Counted from the stretch's first letter, positions 49,107 through 59,597 are shown. The stretch is DNA of 64,000 nt from Frischella japonica (GCF_014489845.1 NZ_JABURY010000010.1:124246-188245), one strand, 5' to 3'. Notes: generated by a model not told the origin, from the letters alone. Translations and numbers: made by a program.

Positions 49107-50843
49107 TTATATGCATAAATCAATCGGTTGATAAGTTTTAACATCAAATAGTCCATTTGAGGTGAGCTTTAATTCTGGTATGACGGGTAACGTCATAAAC
49201 ACCAATGTCATTAATGGATGGGCTTTAGGATTGATACCAAAGGAATGTTTAGCAACCTCAATCATATGATGCAGTTGATCAGCAACCTGTTGCGCCGGCT
49301 GATCAGACATCAGACCAGCAATAGGTAACGGTAAATGCGCCAGAATTTTACCGTCTTGGCATAATGAGAAACCGCCCCCCATCGCTTCAACATCTTTTAC
49401 GGCAACAAGCATATCAGCATCATTATCTCCCACTACGACTAGATTATGTGAATCATGGGCAACTGTGACAGCAATAGCACCATTTTTTAATCCGTAATTT
49501 GCTAAAATTCCTAGTCCCATATTACCCGTAGCATGATGTCGTTCAATCACTGCTAACTTATTCAATCCCGGATTGAGCTTACAATCAAAATGGTCATGAG
49601 CGTCTTTTTTGACATCAAGTTGTAAATGTGATGTTAGTACGCTACCTGGTTGAACACCAATCGCATTGACTTTTTCACTCGTCAAAGTCAATGTAAAATT
49701 TTGTTCGGTTAAAGTGGGCAAACGAACCGTATTGAGTACATTATCCGCTACATAATCATCCCATTGAACCAACAATTTACCGTCACGAGCAATCTCTTGG
49801 CCAGCAACAAAAACATGTTTCGGTTCAAAGGATTGCAAATCTTTTACAATCAGAAGATCGGCATCATAGTTTGGCGCAATAGCACCTTTACCTTTTAGCC
49901 GGTAACATTCAGCTGCATTTAAGGTGGCAAGTGTTATGGCTAATACTGGATCAAGTCCATGTTTCACCGCTAAGCGTAAACTTTTATTGATGTGTCCTGT
50001 AGTAAGGATATCGGCAGGTTCACGATCATCGGTACATAGTACACAACGACGAGCATTTGCTGGTGTAATTGCTGGAATAAGGTTAAGTAAATCTTTACAA
50101 GTTGATCCTTCACGTAATAATACATATTGACCCAACCGAATTCGTTCTAACATCTCTTTCTGGGTGCTGCATTCATGATCGGTCATAATGCCTGCCATAA
50201 CATAAGCAGTAAGTGCTTTACCGGTTACCCCAGGACTATGGCCATCAATGATGCGATCATGATCTTTAGCCATCCAAAGTTTATTCATCATTTTTGCTTC
50301 ATGATCAATTACACTGGGATAATCCATCACTTCCCCTAAACCTTTGACGCCTGGTTCATTGATTAACTGCACTAAATCTTCGGCTTCAAGCACACATCCC
50401 GCCTGTTCAAAAGGAGTAGCTGGCACGCAAGACGGTAACATAATTTGTACATTAAGCGGTGTTTTACGTGAAGCGTCAAGCATATAGCGTATACCATCTA
50501 ATCCAGAAACATTTGCTATTTCATGGGGATCGGCAATTATCGTAGTGGTGCCAAAAGGTAAAATACAACGGGCAAATTGTGTGGGGATTAATGATGATGA
50601 TTCGATATGGACATGACCATCAATTAAACCCGGCATCACATAACCCCCTTGGGCATCTATTGTTTGCTTGGCTTGATAGTCACACCCATAACCAACAATT
50701 TTACCATGACCAATAGCAAGTGGCCCGTCTACAATTAATTGATTAAAAACATCAATCACTTTACAGTTAGTAATCAATAGATCAACGACTTGACGGTTAG
50801 CCGCCATGTCAATTAAATCATTTAGTTGTTGTTTATCTGTCAT
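49107..50843 (-). CDS. ade: Adenine deaminase
   Basis: 578 aa (E. coli Ade/YicP 588), amidohydrolase superfamily with a C-terminal adenine-deaminase domain. It turns adenine into hypoxanthine and ammonia with a Fe/Mn metal centre. Family motifs are intact: DGHVHIESS (77-79 HxH), DPHEI (105-109), GEVMDYP (Glu171), DGHSPG (His202), DHE (222-224), CTDDR and HDSHN in the C-terminal part. Start at ATG 50843 after GAGG; a GTG 6 bases earlier is less likely. It is the last gene of a purine-salvage operon. Confidence 0.95.
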   Translation of the reverse strand: MTDKQQLNDLIDMAANRQVVDLLITNCKVIDVFNQLIVDGPLAIGHGKIVGYGCDYQAKQTIDAQGGYVMPGLIDGHVHIESSSLIPTQFARCILPFGTTTIIADPHEIANVSGLDGIRYMLDASRKTPLNVQIMLPSCVPATPFEQAGCVLEAEDLVQLINEPGVKGLGEVMDYPSVIDHEAKMMNKLWMAKDHDRIIDGHSPGVTGKALTAYVMAGIMTDHECSTQKEMLERIRLGQYVLLREGSTCKDLLNLIPAITPANARRCVLCTDDREPADILTTGHINKSLRLAVKHGLDPVLAITLATLNAAECYRLKGKGAIAPNYDADLLIVKDLQSFEPKHVFVAGQEIARDGKLLVQWDDYVADNVLNTVRLPTLTEQNFTLTLTSEKVNAIGVQPGSVLTSHLQLDVKKDAHDHFDCKLNPGLNKLAVIERHHATGNMGLGILANYGLKNGAIAVTVAHDSHNLVVVGDNDADMLVAVKDVEAMGGGFSLCQDGKILAHLPLPIAGLMSDQPAQQVADQLHHMIEVAKHSFGINPKAHPLMTLVFMTLPVIPELKLTSNGLFDVKTYQPIDLCI

Positions 50844-50931
50844 AAACACCTCATTTATTAGTCATCTGTAGCTTGCGATAATCATTATTCATTTAATTGA
50901 ACGATTTGCCTACTTTTAATCATATACTCGA

Positions 50932-52755
50932 TCAGTCGTGGCATTTCGTTTGTAATTTACCGTGGCTACAGCCACACTTAAATACCGGATCCATAACCGC
51001 TTGTTTATGAAAATCAATGACACCTAAATCTGTAATGGCATAGTCAGGAATTGCTGTGATTTGTAAACAACACATATAAAATAATGGATCAGGTAAGTCA
51101 CAACCTAACTCACGAGCAAGTAATAACAGTTTTTCCTCTTCTTGTGCCATTGTATGTGGATCGAGATCAGATACAATGCCACAAATTGGTAATGGTAAGA
51201 AACCAATAACTTTCCCTTGATTTACAATCACTTGGCCGCCACCGTGTTCAGCTAAATGGTTGATCGCTAATGCCATATCTTCAGAGTTAGTACCAATACA
51301 GACAACATTATTATCATCGGGGGCACAAGAACTTGCCATTGCACCAGATTTTAGTTTCCAGCCAGAGCAAAAACCAACTTTTGCAGTACCATCGGTTTTA
51401 CCAAAGCGTTCAACAACGGTGACATAGAGTACATCATTTTGTATATCAGGTAACACCACGCCATCTTGCACATTTAATTCCACCTGACGCGCACGACGAA
51501 CAAACGGAATGTTAAAATCAACATCTAACGATAAGGCCTTGACCTTGGTTTGTTTAATATTAGTAGTTACTTTAAGTGCTGAGGCCGTTACAGGTTTTAA
51601 TTTCATACTTTGTAATAACACCGCACTGCGTTTTGGTGGGACAAAGTTGAATACTGTTGCTTGATTTTCAACAACTAACTGACCTTTGGCAATAACGGTA
51701 TCAATATCAAATTTAACTAAATCAGAAACTAAAAGAATATCAGCAAAACGACCAGGAGAAACTGAACCAACTAAGTGATCAATACGATAAGCTTCAGCTG
51801 AATTGATGGATCCCATTTGTATAGCAGTTAAAGGATCGACACCTTTAGCAATTGCCATGCGAATTAATTTATCCATATGACCATTGGTCACAATATCGGA
51901 AGCAATAACATCATCGGTACAGAAACTGACGCGACGTGCTAATCTAGGGTTGAGATGCGTAATCACCTTAATGTTTTCAGCTAAAAAGTGGGAAATTGAT
52001 GATTCGCGAATTAACACATTCATTCCTTTACGGATTTTTTCCATCATTTCGGTATGATCATAACTTTCGTGATCTAATCGAACACCGGCACAAAGAATAG
52101 CATTAAGTTTATTTCCGCGGGTCATTGGCGCACAACCGTAAATAGGGAGACGATGTAACCGAGCATATTCAATTGCTTTCATCACATCGCTGTGTTGATT
52201 TTCAATAAATTCACTGACTGTTTCCCAAATCCCGAATACTTCCGGCCATTTTTGTACTTCGGCATGGGTTTTGGCTGTAACATTAAAACCGACATGACTT
52301 TGTGGTAATGTGTATGGCGTTAAGAATGGTAGACCCCAGAATACCTTTAATGGCGTACCGTCAATCTCGTGTAAAATTTCTCTAATGCCATCTAAGCCAG
52401 CAGTGACAATATATTGATCTAAACCAGAAATAATGCTGGTAGTGCCGTGTGGTAATACTGCTTTAGCAAAGCTAGTCATCGATAATTTACTGCATTCAAT
52501 ATGTAAATGACCATCAATTAGTCCTGGAACAATATATTTACCTTTAGCGTCAATTGTTTTGGTGTTTTCACCGATATAACTTGCTACATCTCCGGTTGCG
52601 ACAATACGTGATTTATAAATTGCTACATCAGCGGGGTAAATCTCACTAGAGTTTACATTGACTAATAGACCATTAGTAATAATTAAATCAGCAGGCAGCT
52701 TGGCTAATCCTGCATCAATCATTTCACAAATTGCTTCTTTATACATTGAAGTCAT
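50932..52755 (-). CDS. Adenine-deaminase-like amidohydrolase, altered active site
   Basis: 607 aa, paralogous to the next gene over its whole length, with HLHIE (83-87), CTDD and the C-terminal adenine-deaminase domain. Several key positions differ: DPHEI becomes GLDQY (111-115) and the His of DGHSPG becomes Cys208 (GCAP), while Glu178 and DHE (228-230) remain. A Cys-rich tail near the end (CGCSHG...KCHD) is absent from the canonical paralogue. The substrate or metal centre is probably different; it could be another purine or related amide. Start after AAGGA with an 8-base spacer. It lies in the same operon between the canonical deaminase and the purine permease. Confidence 0.85.
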   Translation of the reverse strand: MTSMYKEAICEMIDAGLAKLPADLIITNGLLVNVNSSEIYPADVAIYKSRIVATGDVASYIGENTKTIDAKGKYIVPGLIDGHLHIECSKLSMTSFAKAVLPHGTTSIISGLDQYIVTAGLDGIREILHEIDGTPLKVFWGLPFLTPYTLPQSHVGFNVTAKTHAEVQKWPEVFGIWETVSEFIENQHSDVMKAIEYARLHRLPIYGCAPMTRGNKLNAILCAGVRLDHESYDHTEMMEKIRKGMNVLIRESSISHFLAENIKVITHLNPRLARRVSFCTDDVIASDIVTNGHMDKLIRMAIAKGVDPLTAIQMGSINSAEAYRIDHLVGSVSPGRFADILLVSDLVKFDIDTVIAKGQLVVENQATVFNFVPPKRSAVLLQSMKLKPVTASALKVTTNIKQTKVKALSLDVDFNIPFVRRARQVELNVQDGVVLPDIQNDVLYVTVVERFGKTDGTAKVGFCSGWKLKSGAMASSCAPDDNNVVCIGTNSEDMALAINHLAEHGGGQVIVNQGKVIGFLPLPICGIVSDLDPHTMAQEEEKLLLLARELGCDLPDPLFYMCCLQITAIPDYAITDLGVIDFHKQAVMDPVFKCGCSHGKLQTKCHD

Positions 52756-52832
52756 AATTATATTCCTTGTTTATCTTGTATGCGTTATTCTTTTTAATTA
52801 ACTTGATTATGTTATTGATAAATAAGCAGGCT

Positions 52833-54158
52833 TTAAATAAATATGTAACGAGCTAAAAATAGTATAGCCATGATTACTGAACATACGGTTAAGTCTTTAA
52901 ATTTGCCGCAACAAACTTTCATAATCACAAAAGTAATAAATCCCGTAGCAATACCTTCGGTAATGGTAAAGCTAAATGGCATCATTATCATAGCAACGAA
53001 TGCAGGTACAGCTTCAGTCAAATCATTCCATTTCACTCGGGCTAAATCAGATGCCATTAAAACGCCTATATAAATTAGTGCTCCGGTAGTTGCATAAAGA
53101 GGGACCATTTTTTCCAGTGGAGATAAGAAAACTGAACATAAAAACAAAATACCAACGCCCAAAGCCATCATACCCGTACGTCCACCGACAGCGACGCCGG
53201 AAGCACTTTCGACATAAGCTGTAACAGCTGATGTTCCCATTGCTGAACCTAAAGCAGAGCTTGCACTATCGATATAAAGTGAAAGTTGTTGATTAGGGTA
53301 TCGGCCATTTTCGTCAGCAAGTCCTGCTTTATCTGTTACAGCTATAAATGTACCTGAAGATTCAAACAAGTTAATCAACATTACGGATAATATGATACCG
53401 ACTAATGAAATTTCAAAAATATGATTAAAATCTAGTTGACCAACAACCCCGGAAATATCGGGTGGTAGGCTAATTATGCCATGATAAACCACTTCAGGAT
53501 CAATTACCCAACCAACTAACGTTACCAGTACAAATGAAATTAAGATTGAAGAGTTCCAACCACGTTGGGCCAAAATAGCCACAATAAGGAAGCTTAAACA
53601 ACCTAACATAAATGGAACAGAGGTTGGATCACCTAACCGCACCATTGTATCAGGATCGGCAATAATAATATGGGCATTATGTAAACCAATTAATGTAATT
53701 AATAATCCACAGCCACTGCTCACACCTATACGAATTGAAAAAGGAATATTGGCGATCATCCAATAACGTAGACGAAATATCGAGAGTAAAAATAATCCTG
53801 TAGCACCCATGAAGATCAGCGTCATGGCAGTTTGCCAAGTTAGTCCCATAGAACCAACCAGCACATAAGCAAAATAGGCATTAATCCCCATGCCTGGTGC
53901 TAGCGCGATAGGTAATCTGGCGATAATCCCCATTGCCATACAAGCGATGCCGGTGATTAGAGCTGTTGTTACAAAAACCGCTTGCGAATCCATTGCTGCA
54001 TCACCAAGTATTTTAGGATTCACAAAAATAATGTAAACCATGGTAATAAAAGTGGTAAAACTGGCAATAAGTTCGGTTTTCAATGAAGTTTTATTTTCCT
54101 GAAAATGAAAATAGCGATCTAATAACGATCGTTTTGTCGTTGAAGGATATGTAGTCAC
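52833..54158 (-). CDS. NCS2-family purine permease (AzgA/AdeQ type)
   Basis: 441 aa, twelve to fourteen helices. The family motifs are an N-terminal ASFTTFITMVYIIFVNP segment, GMGINAYFAYVLVG, the NLFESSGTFIAVTDKAGL block, SALGSAMGTSAVTAYVESASGVAVGGRTG and the C-terminal TEGIATGFITF. Relatives import adenine, guanine or hypoxanthine with protons. It heads the operon with two deaminase genes, so adenine uptake is the likeliest role. The GTG start follows GGAG by 10 bases. Confidence 0.92.
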   Translation of the reverse strand: MTTYPSTTKRSLLDRYFHFQENKTSLKTELIASFTTFITMVYIIFVNPKILGDAAMDSQAVFVTTALITGIACMAMGIIARLPIALAPGMGINAYFAYVLVGSMGLTWQTAMTLIFMGATGLFLLSIFRLRYWMIANIPFSIRIGVSSGCGLLITLIGLHNAHIIIADPDTMVRLGDPTSVPFMLGCLSFLIVAILAQRGWNSSILISFVLVTLVGWVIDPEVVYHGIISLPPDISGVVGQLDFNHIFEISLVGIILSVMLINLFESSGTFIAVTDKAGLADENGRYPNQQLSLYIDSASSALGSAMGTSAVTAYVESASGVAVGGRTGMMALGVGILFLCSVFLSPLEKMVPLYATTGALIYIGVLMASDLARVKWNDLTEAVPAFVAMIMMPFSFTITEGIATGFITFVIMKVCCGKFKDLTVCSVIMAILFLARYIFI

Positions 54159-54735
54159 GAGAGAACTCCAAAGAATGGAAAAAAAGAAATGTTTATTGAA
54201 TTATTATTATAAGAGTGATTAATCATGCGAAAAATCTCAATACACATCAGTCACTTTGGCGCGGAGTGCGCTAATAATAGTTACTGATGCTTTGGCGTCA
54301 TATTATATCCATAACGATTAAAATCAGGCAATTAAAAAAATGTATTAATGTTAATTAATAGCAATATTATTTTTCTGTTAAATAAAAATCAATATGTTAT
54401 GGTTTCTAACTAGGAATTAATCCTAAATTTATATTCATTAAGCTTGTGGTGACGGAATAAAATTTATGAATTTTGTCATCAATATACTCTGCATAACAAA
54501 TTGAAATTTAGATTATCTGGTTGTTGATTATTAGTATTGTAGTATGACAATATTTACTGATCCAAACCCTTTAAATGAGGATCAATTAAGCGACATAATC
54601 AATGCATAAAAATCGATCTAACTCGTTATAAAATTGAAATAAATCAACATTATTTTACTTAGTGATTAAGTAAATCTGGTAACAAATTTGATTATCTATT
54701 AAAATTAATTCATTACAACTGATGAGGTAGTCGAT
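54159..54735. promoter_or_regulatory. Upstream region of the purine operon and of ypfJ
   Basis: 577 bp between divergent genes. It contains the leader hairpin of the permease (listed separately) and, nearer ypfJ, a perfect TTTACTTA-N5-TAAGTAAA dyad at 54654-54674. No match to the adenine riboswitch core or to a full PurR operator was seen. Confidence 0.45.
54245..54289 (-). promoter_or_regulatory. Potential structured leader of the purine permease operon
   Basis: Outer stem CATCAGT/ACTGATG (54245-54251 with 54283-54289) encloses a GC-rich inner stem TTGGCGC/GCGCTAA (54256-54262 with 54268-54274, one G-U) with a 5-base loop. It lies 87-131 bases upstream of the permease start. A second CTTTGGCG motif lies just outside at 54290-54297. 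It could be a riboswitch, an attenuator or a protein-binding site; I recognise no known class. Confidence 0.4.
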
Positions 54736-55590
54736 ATGCGATGGCGTGACCAGAGAGAGAGCGACAATATTGAAGATCGTCGTTCACAATCAGGGAGTAG
54801 TACAGGAATAAACATTCCAATGGGTGGTAAAGGTAGATTGATATTATTTATCATTGTGCTGGTCGCCGGTTATTATGGTGTCGATTTAACCGGCTTGCTG
54901 AATTCCGATCTCATTGAGCAAAATAATTCGCAACAAACCGCCACGCCATATTATGATGAAGATCCTGATGCGGCAAAATTCACCTCGGTTATTTTGGCCA
55001 GTACCGAAGATTATTGGCGTCAAGCATTTCAACGTTTAGGGAAAACCTATATTCCGCCTAAATTAGTACTCTATACTGGTTCTACGCGCACTTCTTGCGG
55101 TACTGGTCAAACCTATATGGGGCCCTTTTATTGCAGTGTAGACAAAACGGTTTATCTTGATATCTCATTTTATCAAGAGATGAAACGGAGGTTGGGTGGT
55201 GGTGGTGATTTTGCTCAAGGCTATGTCATCGCACATGAAATTGGTCATCATGTACAAAATTTATTAGGTACATTTAACCAAATTCAACATCAACAACAAA
55301 ATTCTAGATTTAGCAAAAATCAATTATCAGTTAAATTAGAATTGCAGGCGGATTGTTATGCGGGTTTGTGGGGAAATGCCATGCAGAAAAAAAATATTTT
55401 AGAAGTTGGTGATATCGAACAGGCGTTAAAAACGGCCGAAGCCATTGGTGATGATCGTTTACAACGTCAAAGTAATGGCTATATAGTGCCAGATAGTTTT
55501 ACCCATGGATCATCCCAGCAACGTTATACGTGGTTTAAACGAGGATTTGATAGTGGTATTATTGAACAATGTAATACATTTATCGAATGA
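54736..55590 (+). CDS. ypfJ: YpfJ-family neutral zinc metallopeptidase
   Basis: 284 aa (E. coli YpfJ 287). The N-terminus [16 protein letters not shown] is followed by one membrane helix (about 33-50) and an exported domain with the zinc motif HEIGHH near 171 and DCYAGLWG as the downstream Glu/Asp region. Other shared segments are [27 protein letters not shown] and [21 protein letters not shown]. The physiological substrate is unknown. Start after GAGG with a 9-base spacer. A single gene, divergent from the purine operon. Confidence 0.93.
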   Translation: MRWRDQRESDNIEDRRSQSGSSTGINIPMGGKGRLILFIIVLVAGYYGVDLTGLLNSDLIEQNNSQQTATPYYDEDPDAAKFTSVILASTEDYWRQAFQRLGKTYIPPKLVLYTGSTRTSCGTGQTYMGPFYCSVDKTVYLDISFYQEMKRRLGGGGDFAQGYVIAHEIGHHVQNLLGTFNQIQHQQQNSRFSKNQLSVKLELQADCYAGLWGNAMQKKNILEVGDIEQALKTAEAIGDDRLQRQSNGYIVPDSFTHGSSQQRYTWFKRGFDSGIIEQCNTFIE

Positions 55591-55931
55591 AAAAACAATT
55601 AAAAGCCCAATCTTATATAAAGCCTAGTTGAATAAAACAGATATCGCGTATTTGTTAGTGCAATTTTATATAGTGAAAATGAATGGGAAACACAATTTCC
55701 TATGGTTAATAAGTAACTAAAAAAGAGGATTGACTAATGATATCAATCCTGTAGGGTGAATTAAATTATCGAATTAATTTTAGGTTAGAATCCAAAACAT
55801 GTAGCGCTGACAAGGTGAGCGACTTCAGCTAATGAAATAGCGATAATGTTCAATTATTTTAAATATGATAATTTGATTGCTAATATCACTATAAACAGAC
55901 ATTGTAATAATGTTGTAAAAAGGGAAATAGT
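55591..55931. other. Gap between ypfJ and the DUF4132 module
   Basis: 341 bp, AT-rich. The only structure is an AGGATTGA/TCAATCCT hairpin at 55726-55750 that may end ypfJ transcription. Confidence 0.45.
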
Positions 55932-58472
55932 TTGAATAATCAAAAAGAACAATTATGTAATATTATTCTGCCAAAAAATCAACCCATCTTAGATCGTTGT
56001 TTACCACTAAGTTTTCGGCAGTGTTTGCAACAAAACTTGGATAAACAATTAGCGATTTTAGAACAAAAAGTTGCAGACGAAATTGCCCTTAATAGCACGT
56101 ATCACTGTCAATATACCCATCAACAGCAGCGTTATCAAAAATTAAAAGCGATTAAACCCGGTGATCTTGATCAAGTATTTGCTTATCTAAACGGTCAGGC
56201 AATAATTCCGAAAATCGATTTAGGGAAAAACCAAAGCATTTTCGTTGATCATAATGATTTACTCTTACTTGCCTTGTATCAAGAATCATTGCAAAACTTA
56301 CCAGAATGCAATTTATGGCACTTATTGCGGGCATATTATCTTGAAAGATCTGAGCTAATTACCCAACACCTCGCTACTCTCTTTGAAAATGAGTTACTTA
56401 TTTGTCAAGCTGATTTAAGACAAGTTGCAACCATACTTAGTCAAATTACGGGTGATCATCAAGTAGTGTCATGGATAGCGAATGCCTTTTTGAGTTATTT
56501 TACTTTGCCGATGCTTCAACGTTATATTGTAGGTAGAGAAAATAAGGTTTGGCCTTTTTTTGCCGAAAATTTGCAATTTATTGATCAAGCATTGGGTTTG
56601 ACCAATGATACTAAAGGCTTCAAAGTCGCCAATGCACTCGCTATAGTTTCCCTGTTTCCTGAAGTTCCAGCTAAATATATTTCTCACCTTTTGGCGCTAG
56701 CATTAGGCACAAATCAAAATTTACGTGTGCAGGCTCAACTAATTCTGAATAAAATTGAAAATATCCATCTTGAGGTTGAAAAAGCCTTAATTGCTAGCAA
56801 ACAAGAAATACGGATTATTGCTATCAATTGGTTGGCATTGTTAGGAGCAACATCATCTGTTGAACGATTATATCAGGTGTTAGCGGTTGAAAAAAAAGCC
56901 TTAGTACAGGCAACAATTCTCAGTGCTTTGAATCAGCTTGGTCAAGATATTTCTTATTATCTATCACACGAATATTTATTGCAGGATGCACAAAAAGGTT
57001 TATTGGCCAAAAAACCGATTAGTATTGAGTGGTTAGATCCTAACATTTTACCTAATTTATTTTGGCAAAATGGTGACAGCGTAGCAGTAGAGATTCTTTA
57101 CTGGTGGATCGTTTCAGCGGTTAAATTAAAGCAACCAATGGGCAATGCATTAATTGATCTCTATTTAGGTTTATTGGATGCTAAAAGTCAAAAAAATATT
57201 GGTCAATTTATTTTGCAAATGTTTATACAGCAAGATATTAAAACAATTTCAGATTTGACTGATGAATATCAAAGTACAGTGATAGAAGCAAAAGGAGTTT
57301 TAGCACTTATTAAATATATAGATGCCTATCAAGCGGTGCAAATTGTACGCCCTTATCTTAAACAGTACACTAGCAGAAGGTCAGAGATATGTGCTATTTT
57401 GGAAGCTTTAGCTACCATTTATCATCCTGAAATTATTCAACTATTATTGTCGATTTCAGCCGGATATAGTTCAAATATTGTCCGTAAAAAAGCGGCAAAT
57501 TTGTTGGGGCAAATTGCAGATAATCGGGCTTGTTCAGTTCAAGAACTATCAGAACGAATGGTGCCAACGGCTAATTTGAATAGCAATGGGGAGATAATAC
57601 TTAATTATGGAGATCGTATTTTCAAAGCATTACTAGATGAAACGTTACAATTAATTGTCAAAAATGTTGATGGTAAAACTATAAAATCTTTACCAGCGGC
57701 AAACAAAAATGATAATGAGGAATACGTTAAAGCGTGTAAAAAATTGCTGACTAATAGTAAGAAGGCTTTAAAGTTAGTAATTGACAATCAAACACAACGT
57801 CTATATTCAATGATGTGCATAACAGAACAGTGGTCGTATACAGATTGGCATCATTATTTATATCAACATCCGATAATGAATCGATTAATACAACGTTTGG
57901 TCTGGCTGGAAATGGATCAAAATGGGCAACTTATTCATGCTTTTCGACCAACGGAAGAGGGTGCGTTCATCAATATTGATGATCAAGAAATTACGCTAAA
58001 CACCAATCATCAATTGCAGTTAGCCCATGGCATCCATTTGCCAGAACATGCGATATCAAGCTGGTTGATCCACTTTGAAGATTACAAAATCAAACCTTTA
58101 TTCAACCAGTTCGCACATCCAAAACCGAATATTAGCCATCAGGTTGAGAATAAAATCGCTGATTATTTTGGACAGAATATCGCTGTGATGACATTAAAAA
58201 ATCGGCTGCATAGCCGTGGATATCAGCCGATTACTGATTGGGATCGAATTGAAGGTTATAGTAAAAGTTTTCCAAAACTAGCGATACAAGCATGTATTAC
58301 AATAAGTAATTATTATCGTCAGATGAGCACAGCCAACGAAACCGTAAAGCTTTACCATTTGTACTTTAAACAACGTATTGGACTTATTGATAAAATTATG
58401 CATATTGAAAATGTGCCACCTATTATTTTAGCGGAATGTTATGGCGATTATCAATCATTGATAACTGTGTAA
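55932..58472 (+). CDS. DUF4132 protein, short paralogue (YehI/MolR-like)
   Basis: 846 aa, no signal peptide. The first 400 residues are helical HEAT-like repeats (VEKALIASKQEIRIIAINWLALLG). The DUF4132 core is roughly 545-770 ([73 protein letters not shown]). It corresponds to residues from about 355 onward of the larger DUF4132 gene downstream, but lacks its N-terminal third and about 45 residues of a charged insert. DUF4132 proteins accompany MoxR ATPases and act in proposed conflict or stress systems; the molecular role is unknown. A TTG start follows AAGGGA. Confidence 0.85.
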   Translation: MNNQKEQLCNIILPKNQPILDRCLPLSFRQCLQQNLDKQLAILEQKVADEIALNSTYHCQYTHQQQRYQKLKAIKPGDLDQVFAYLNGQAIIPKIDLGKNQSIFVDHNDLLLLALYQESLQNLPECNLWHLLRAYYLERSELITQHLATLFENELLICQADLRQVATILSQITGDHQVVSWIANAFLSYFTLPMLQRYIVGRENKVWPFFAENLQFIDQALGLTNDTKGFKVANALAIVSLFPEVPAKYISHLLALALGTNQNLRVQAQLILNKIENIHLEVEKALIASKQEIRIIAINWLALLGATSSVERLYQVLAVEKKALVQATILSALNQLGQDISYYLSHEYLLQDAQKGLLAKKPISIEWLDPNILPNLFWQNGDSVAVEILYWWIVSAVKLKQPMGNALIDLYLGLLDAKSQKNIGQFILQMFIQQDIKTISDLTDEYQSTVIEAKGVLALIKYIDAYQAVQIVRPYLKQYTSRRSEICAILEALATIYHPEIIQLLLSISAGYSSNIVRKKAANLLGQIADNRACSVQELSERMVPTANLNSNGEIILNYGDRIFKALLDETLQLIVKNVDGKTIKSLPAANKNDNEEYVKACKKLLTNSKKALKLVIDNQTQRLYSMMCITEQWSYTDWHHYLYQHPIMNRLIQRLVWLEMDQNGQLIHAFRPTEEGAFINIDDQEITLNTNHQLQLAHGIHLPEHAISSWLIHFEDYKIKPLFNQFAHPKPNISHQVENKIADYFGQNIAVMTLKNRLHSRGYQPITDWDRIEGYSKSFPKLAIQACITISNYYRQMSTANETVKLYHLYFKQRIGLIDKIMHIENVPPIILAECYGDYQSLITV

Positions 58473-58577
58473 TTATTTCAAAATTATCACTGACATTGTT
58501 AAGGCAGCAAAATAGCTGAGCTGCTAAATGTTATCGCTAAATAAATGAAACCAGCGTAGGAATAAATAGGCGTAAAA

Positions 58578-59597
58578 ATGAATAACTACATCCGAAATAT
58601 TTTGTGTTTTTTTATCTATTTGATGATTTCTTTTAATAGTTATGTAACAGGGATTGAAAAAACAACCTATTCAATAAGACGTGATATGCAACTTTTTTCA
58701 GTGGCTAAGATTGATTATCTTGCTCAAACTGATCCTTTTCTCTTTGTTTCTTTGTCGGATGTCATTCCTTATGGCGGTAATAATGAAAATATTCAATACA
58801 TACCAGAAAAAAATTTAGCCGACTCGCATCAATATCAATATAGTAAAAGGCAATATCTTATCACCAAACCATATCGCGCTAATCTTATGAAGGATCTTGG
58901 CTTATCAGAAAATGATCAGGTTTTTATCTACGATTATGCGCTGAATCGGTTAATTATGTTTAAAATAAGCGAACTTAAAGCATTAGCGGTGATTGATTTA
59001 CTTAGTTATCAGCAAAATGGTCCTTTTTATGGTTACCAATATATGCTTGGATTTGCCATTACACCACCAAAAGCCTTTGATCCTGCTACCACATTAGTCT
59101 ATTTCGGTAAACAAAATCCATTTGCGCAACAAAAATTGACACTGTTGAAATGGGAAAAAATTGATAATCAGCGATTTCCTAAAACGAATGACTTTGAAGT
59201 TGACTACTCCAAACCTATCAAATACTTATTAGATCGAATTACATTTTTAGCTAATGCAAATGGTTTACGTTATTTAGTACAATACTATCAAAATAGCCAG
59301 CGATTAATTATAGAAGATTCTAAGGCTAATATTATTGCTGATTTTATTCATGTTGTAGACGAAAATAATGATTTATGGTTTTTAAATGGTAACTACAATG
59401 GTATTTATTATACCAAACAATGGTCCGGTTATTTATTTGAAAATCAGTCGCTAGTCGTTTTTGGATTTGAGCGACCTTTATCGGGTTGTCCAACCATTAA
59501 TTTTATTAATCCATCTTATGATAGATTAGTAATAAATTGTGATTATCGCCACTTGCAACCTATGAAGGATCTGAAATTTAAAAAAACAGATCAATAA
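58578..59597 (+). CDS. Exported protein of unknown family inside the DUF4132 module
   Basis: 339 aa. An N-terminal hydrophobic stretch (about 7-24) looks like a signal peptide or anchor, so the rest should be periplasmic. The body is rich in Tyr, Asn and Gln with beta-strand-like spacing (VFIYDYALNRLIMF, GYQYMLGFAITPP, RYLVQYYQNSQRLIIED). Two Cys near the C-terminus (SGCPTINF and VINCDY, about 33 residues before the end and 10 after) could form a disulfide. No known family. It lies 105 bp after the short DUF4132 gene on the same strand. Confidence 0.75.
   Translation: MNNYIRNILCFFIYLMISFNSYVTGIEKTTYSIRRDMQLFSVAKIDYLAQTDPFLFVSLSDVIPYGGNNENIQYIPEKNLADSHQYQYSKRQYLITKPYRANLMKDLGLSENDQVFIYDYALNRLIMFKISELKALAVIDLLSYQQNGPFYGYQYMLGFAITPPKAFDPATTLVYFGKQNPFAQQKLTLLKWEKIDNQRFPKTNDFEVDYSKPIKYLLDRITFLANANGLRYLVQYYQNSQRLIIEDSKANIIADFIHVVDENNDLWFLNGNYNGIYYTKQWSGYLFENQSLVVFGFERPLSGCPTINFINPSYDRLVINCDYRHLQPMKDLKFKKTDQ

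Noticed and set aside
54200-54250. PurR operator near the permease start
   Set aside because: GCGAAAAA-like half motifs occur, but no full ACGCAAACGTTTGCGT-type palindrome is seen.
54159-54420. Adenine/guanine riboswitch before the purine permease
   Set aside because: The conserved purine-riboswitch loop and junction sequences are not present, so only a generic structured leader is reported.
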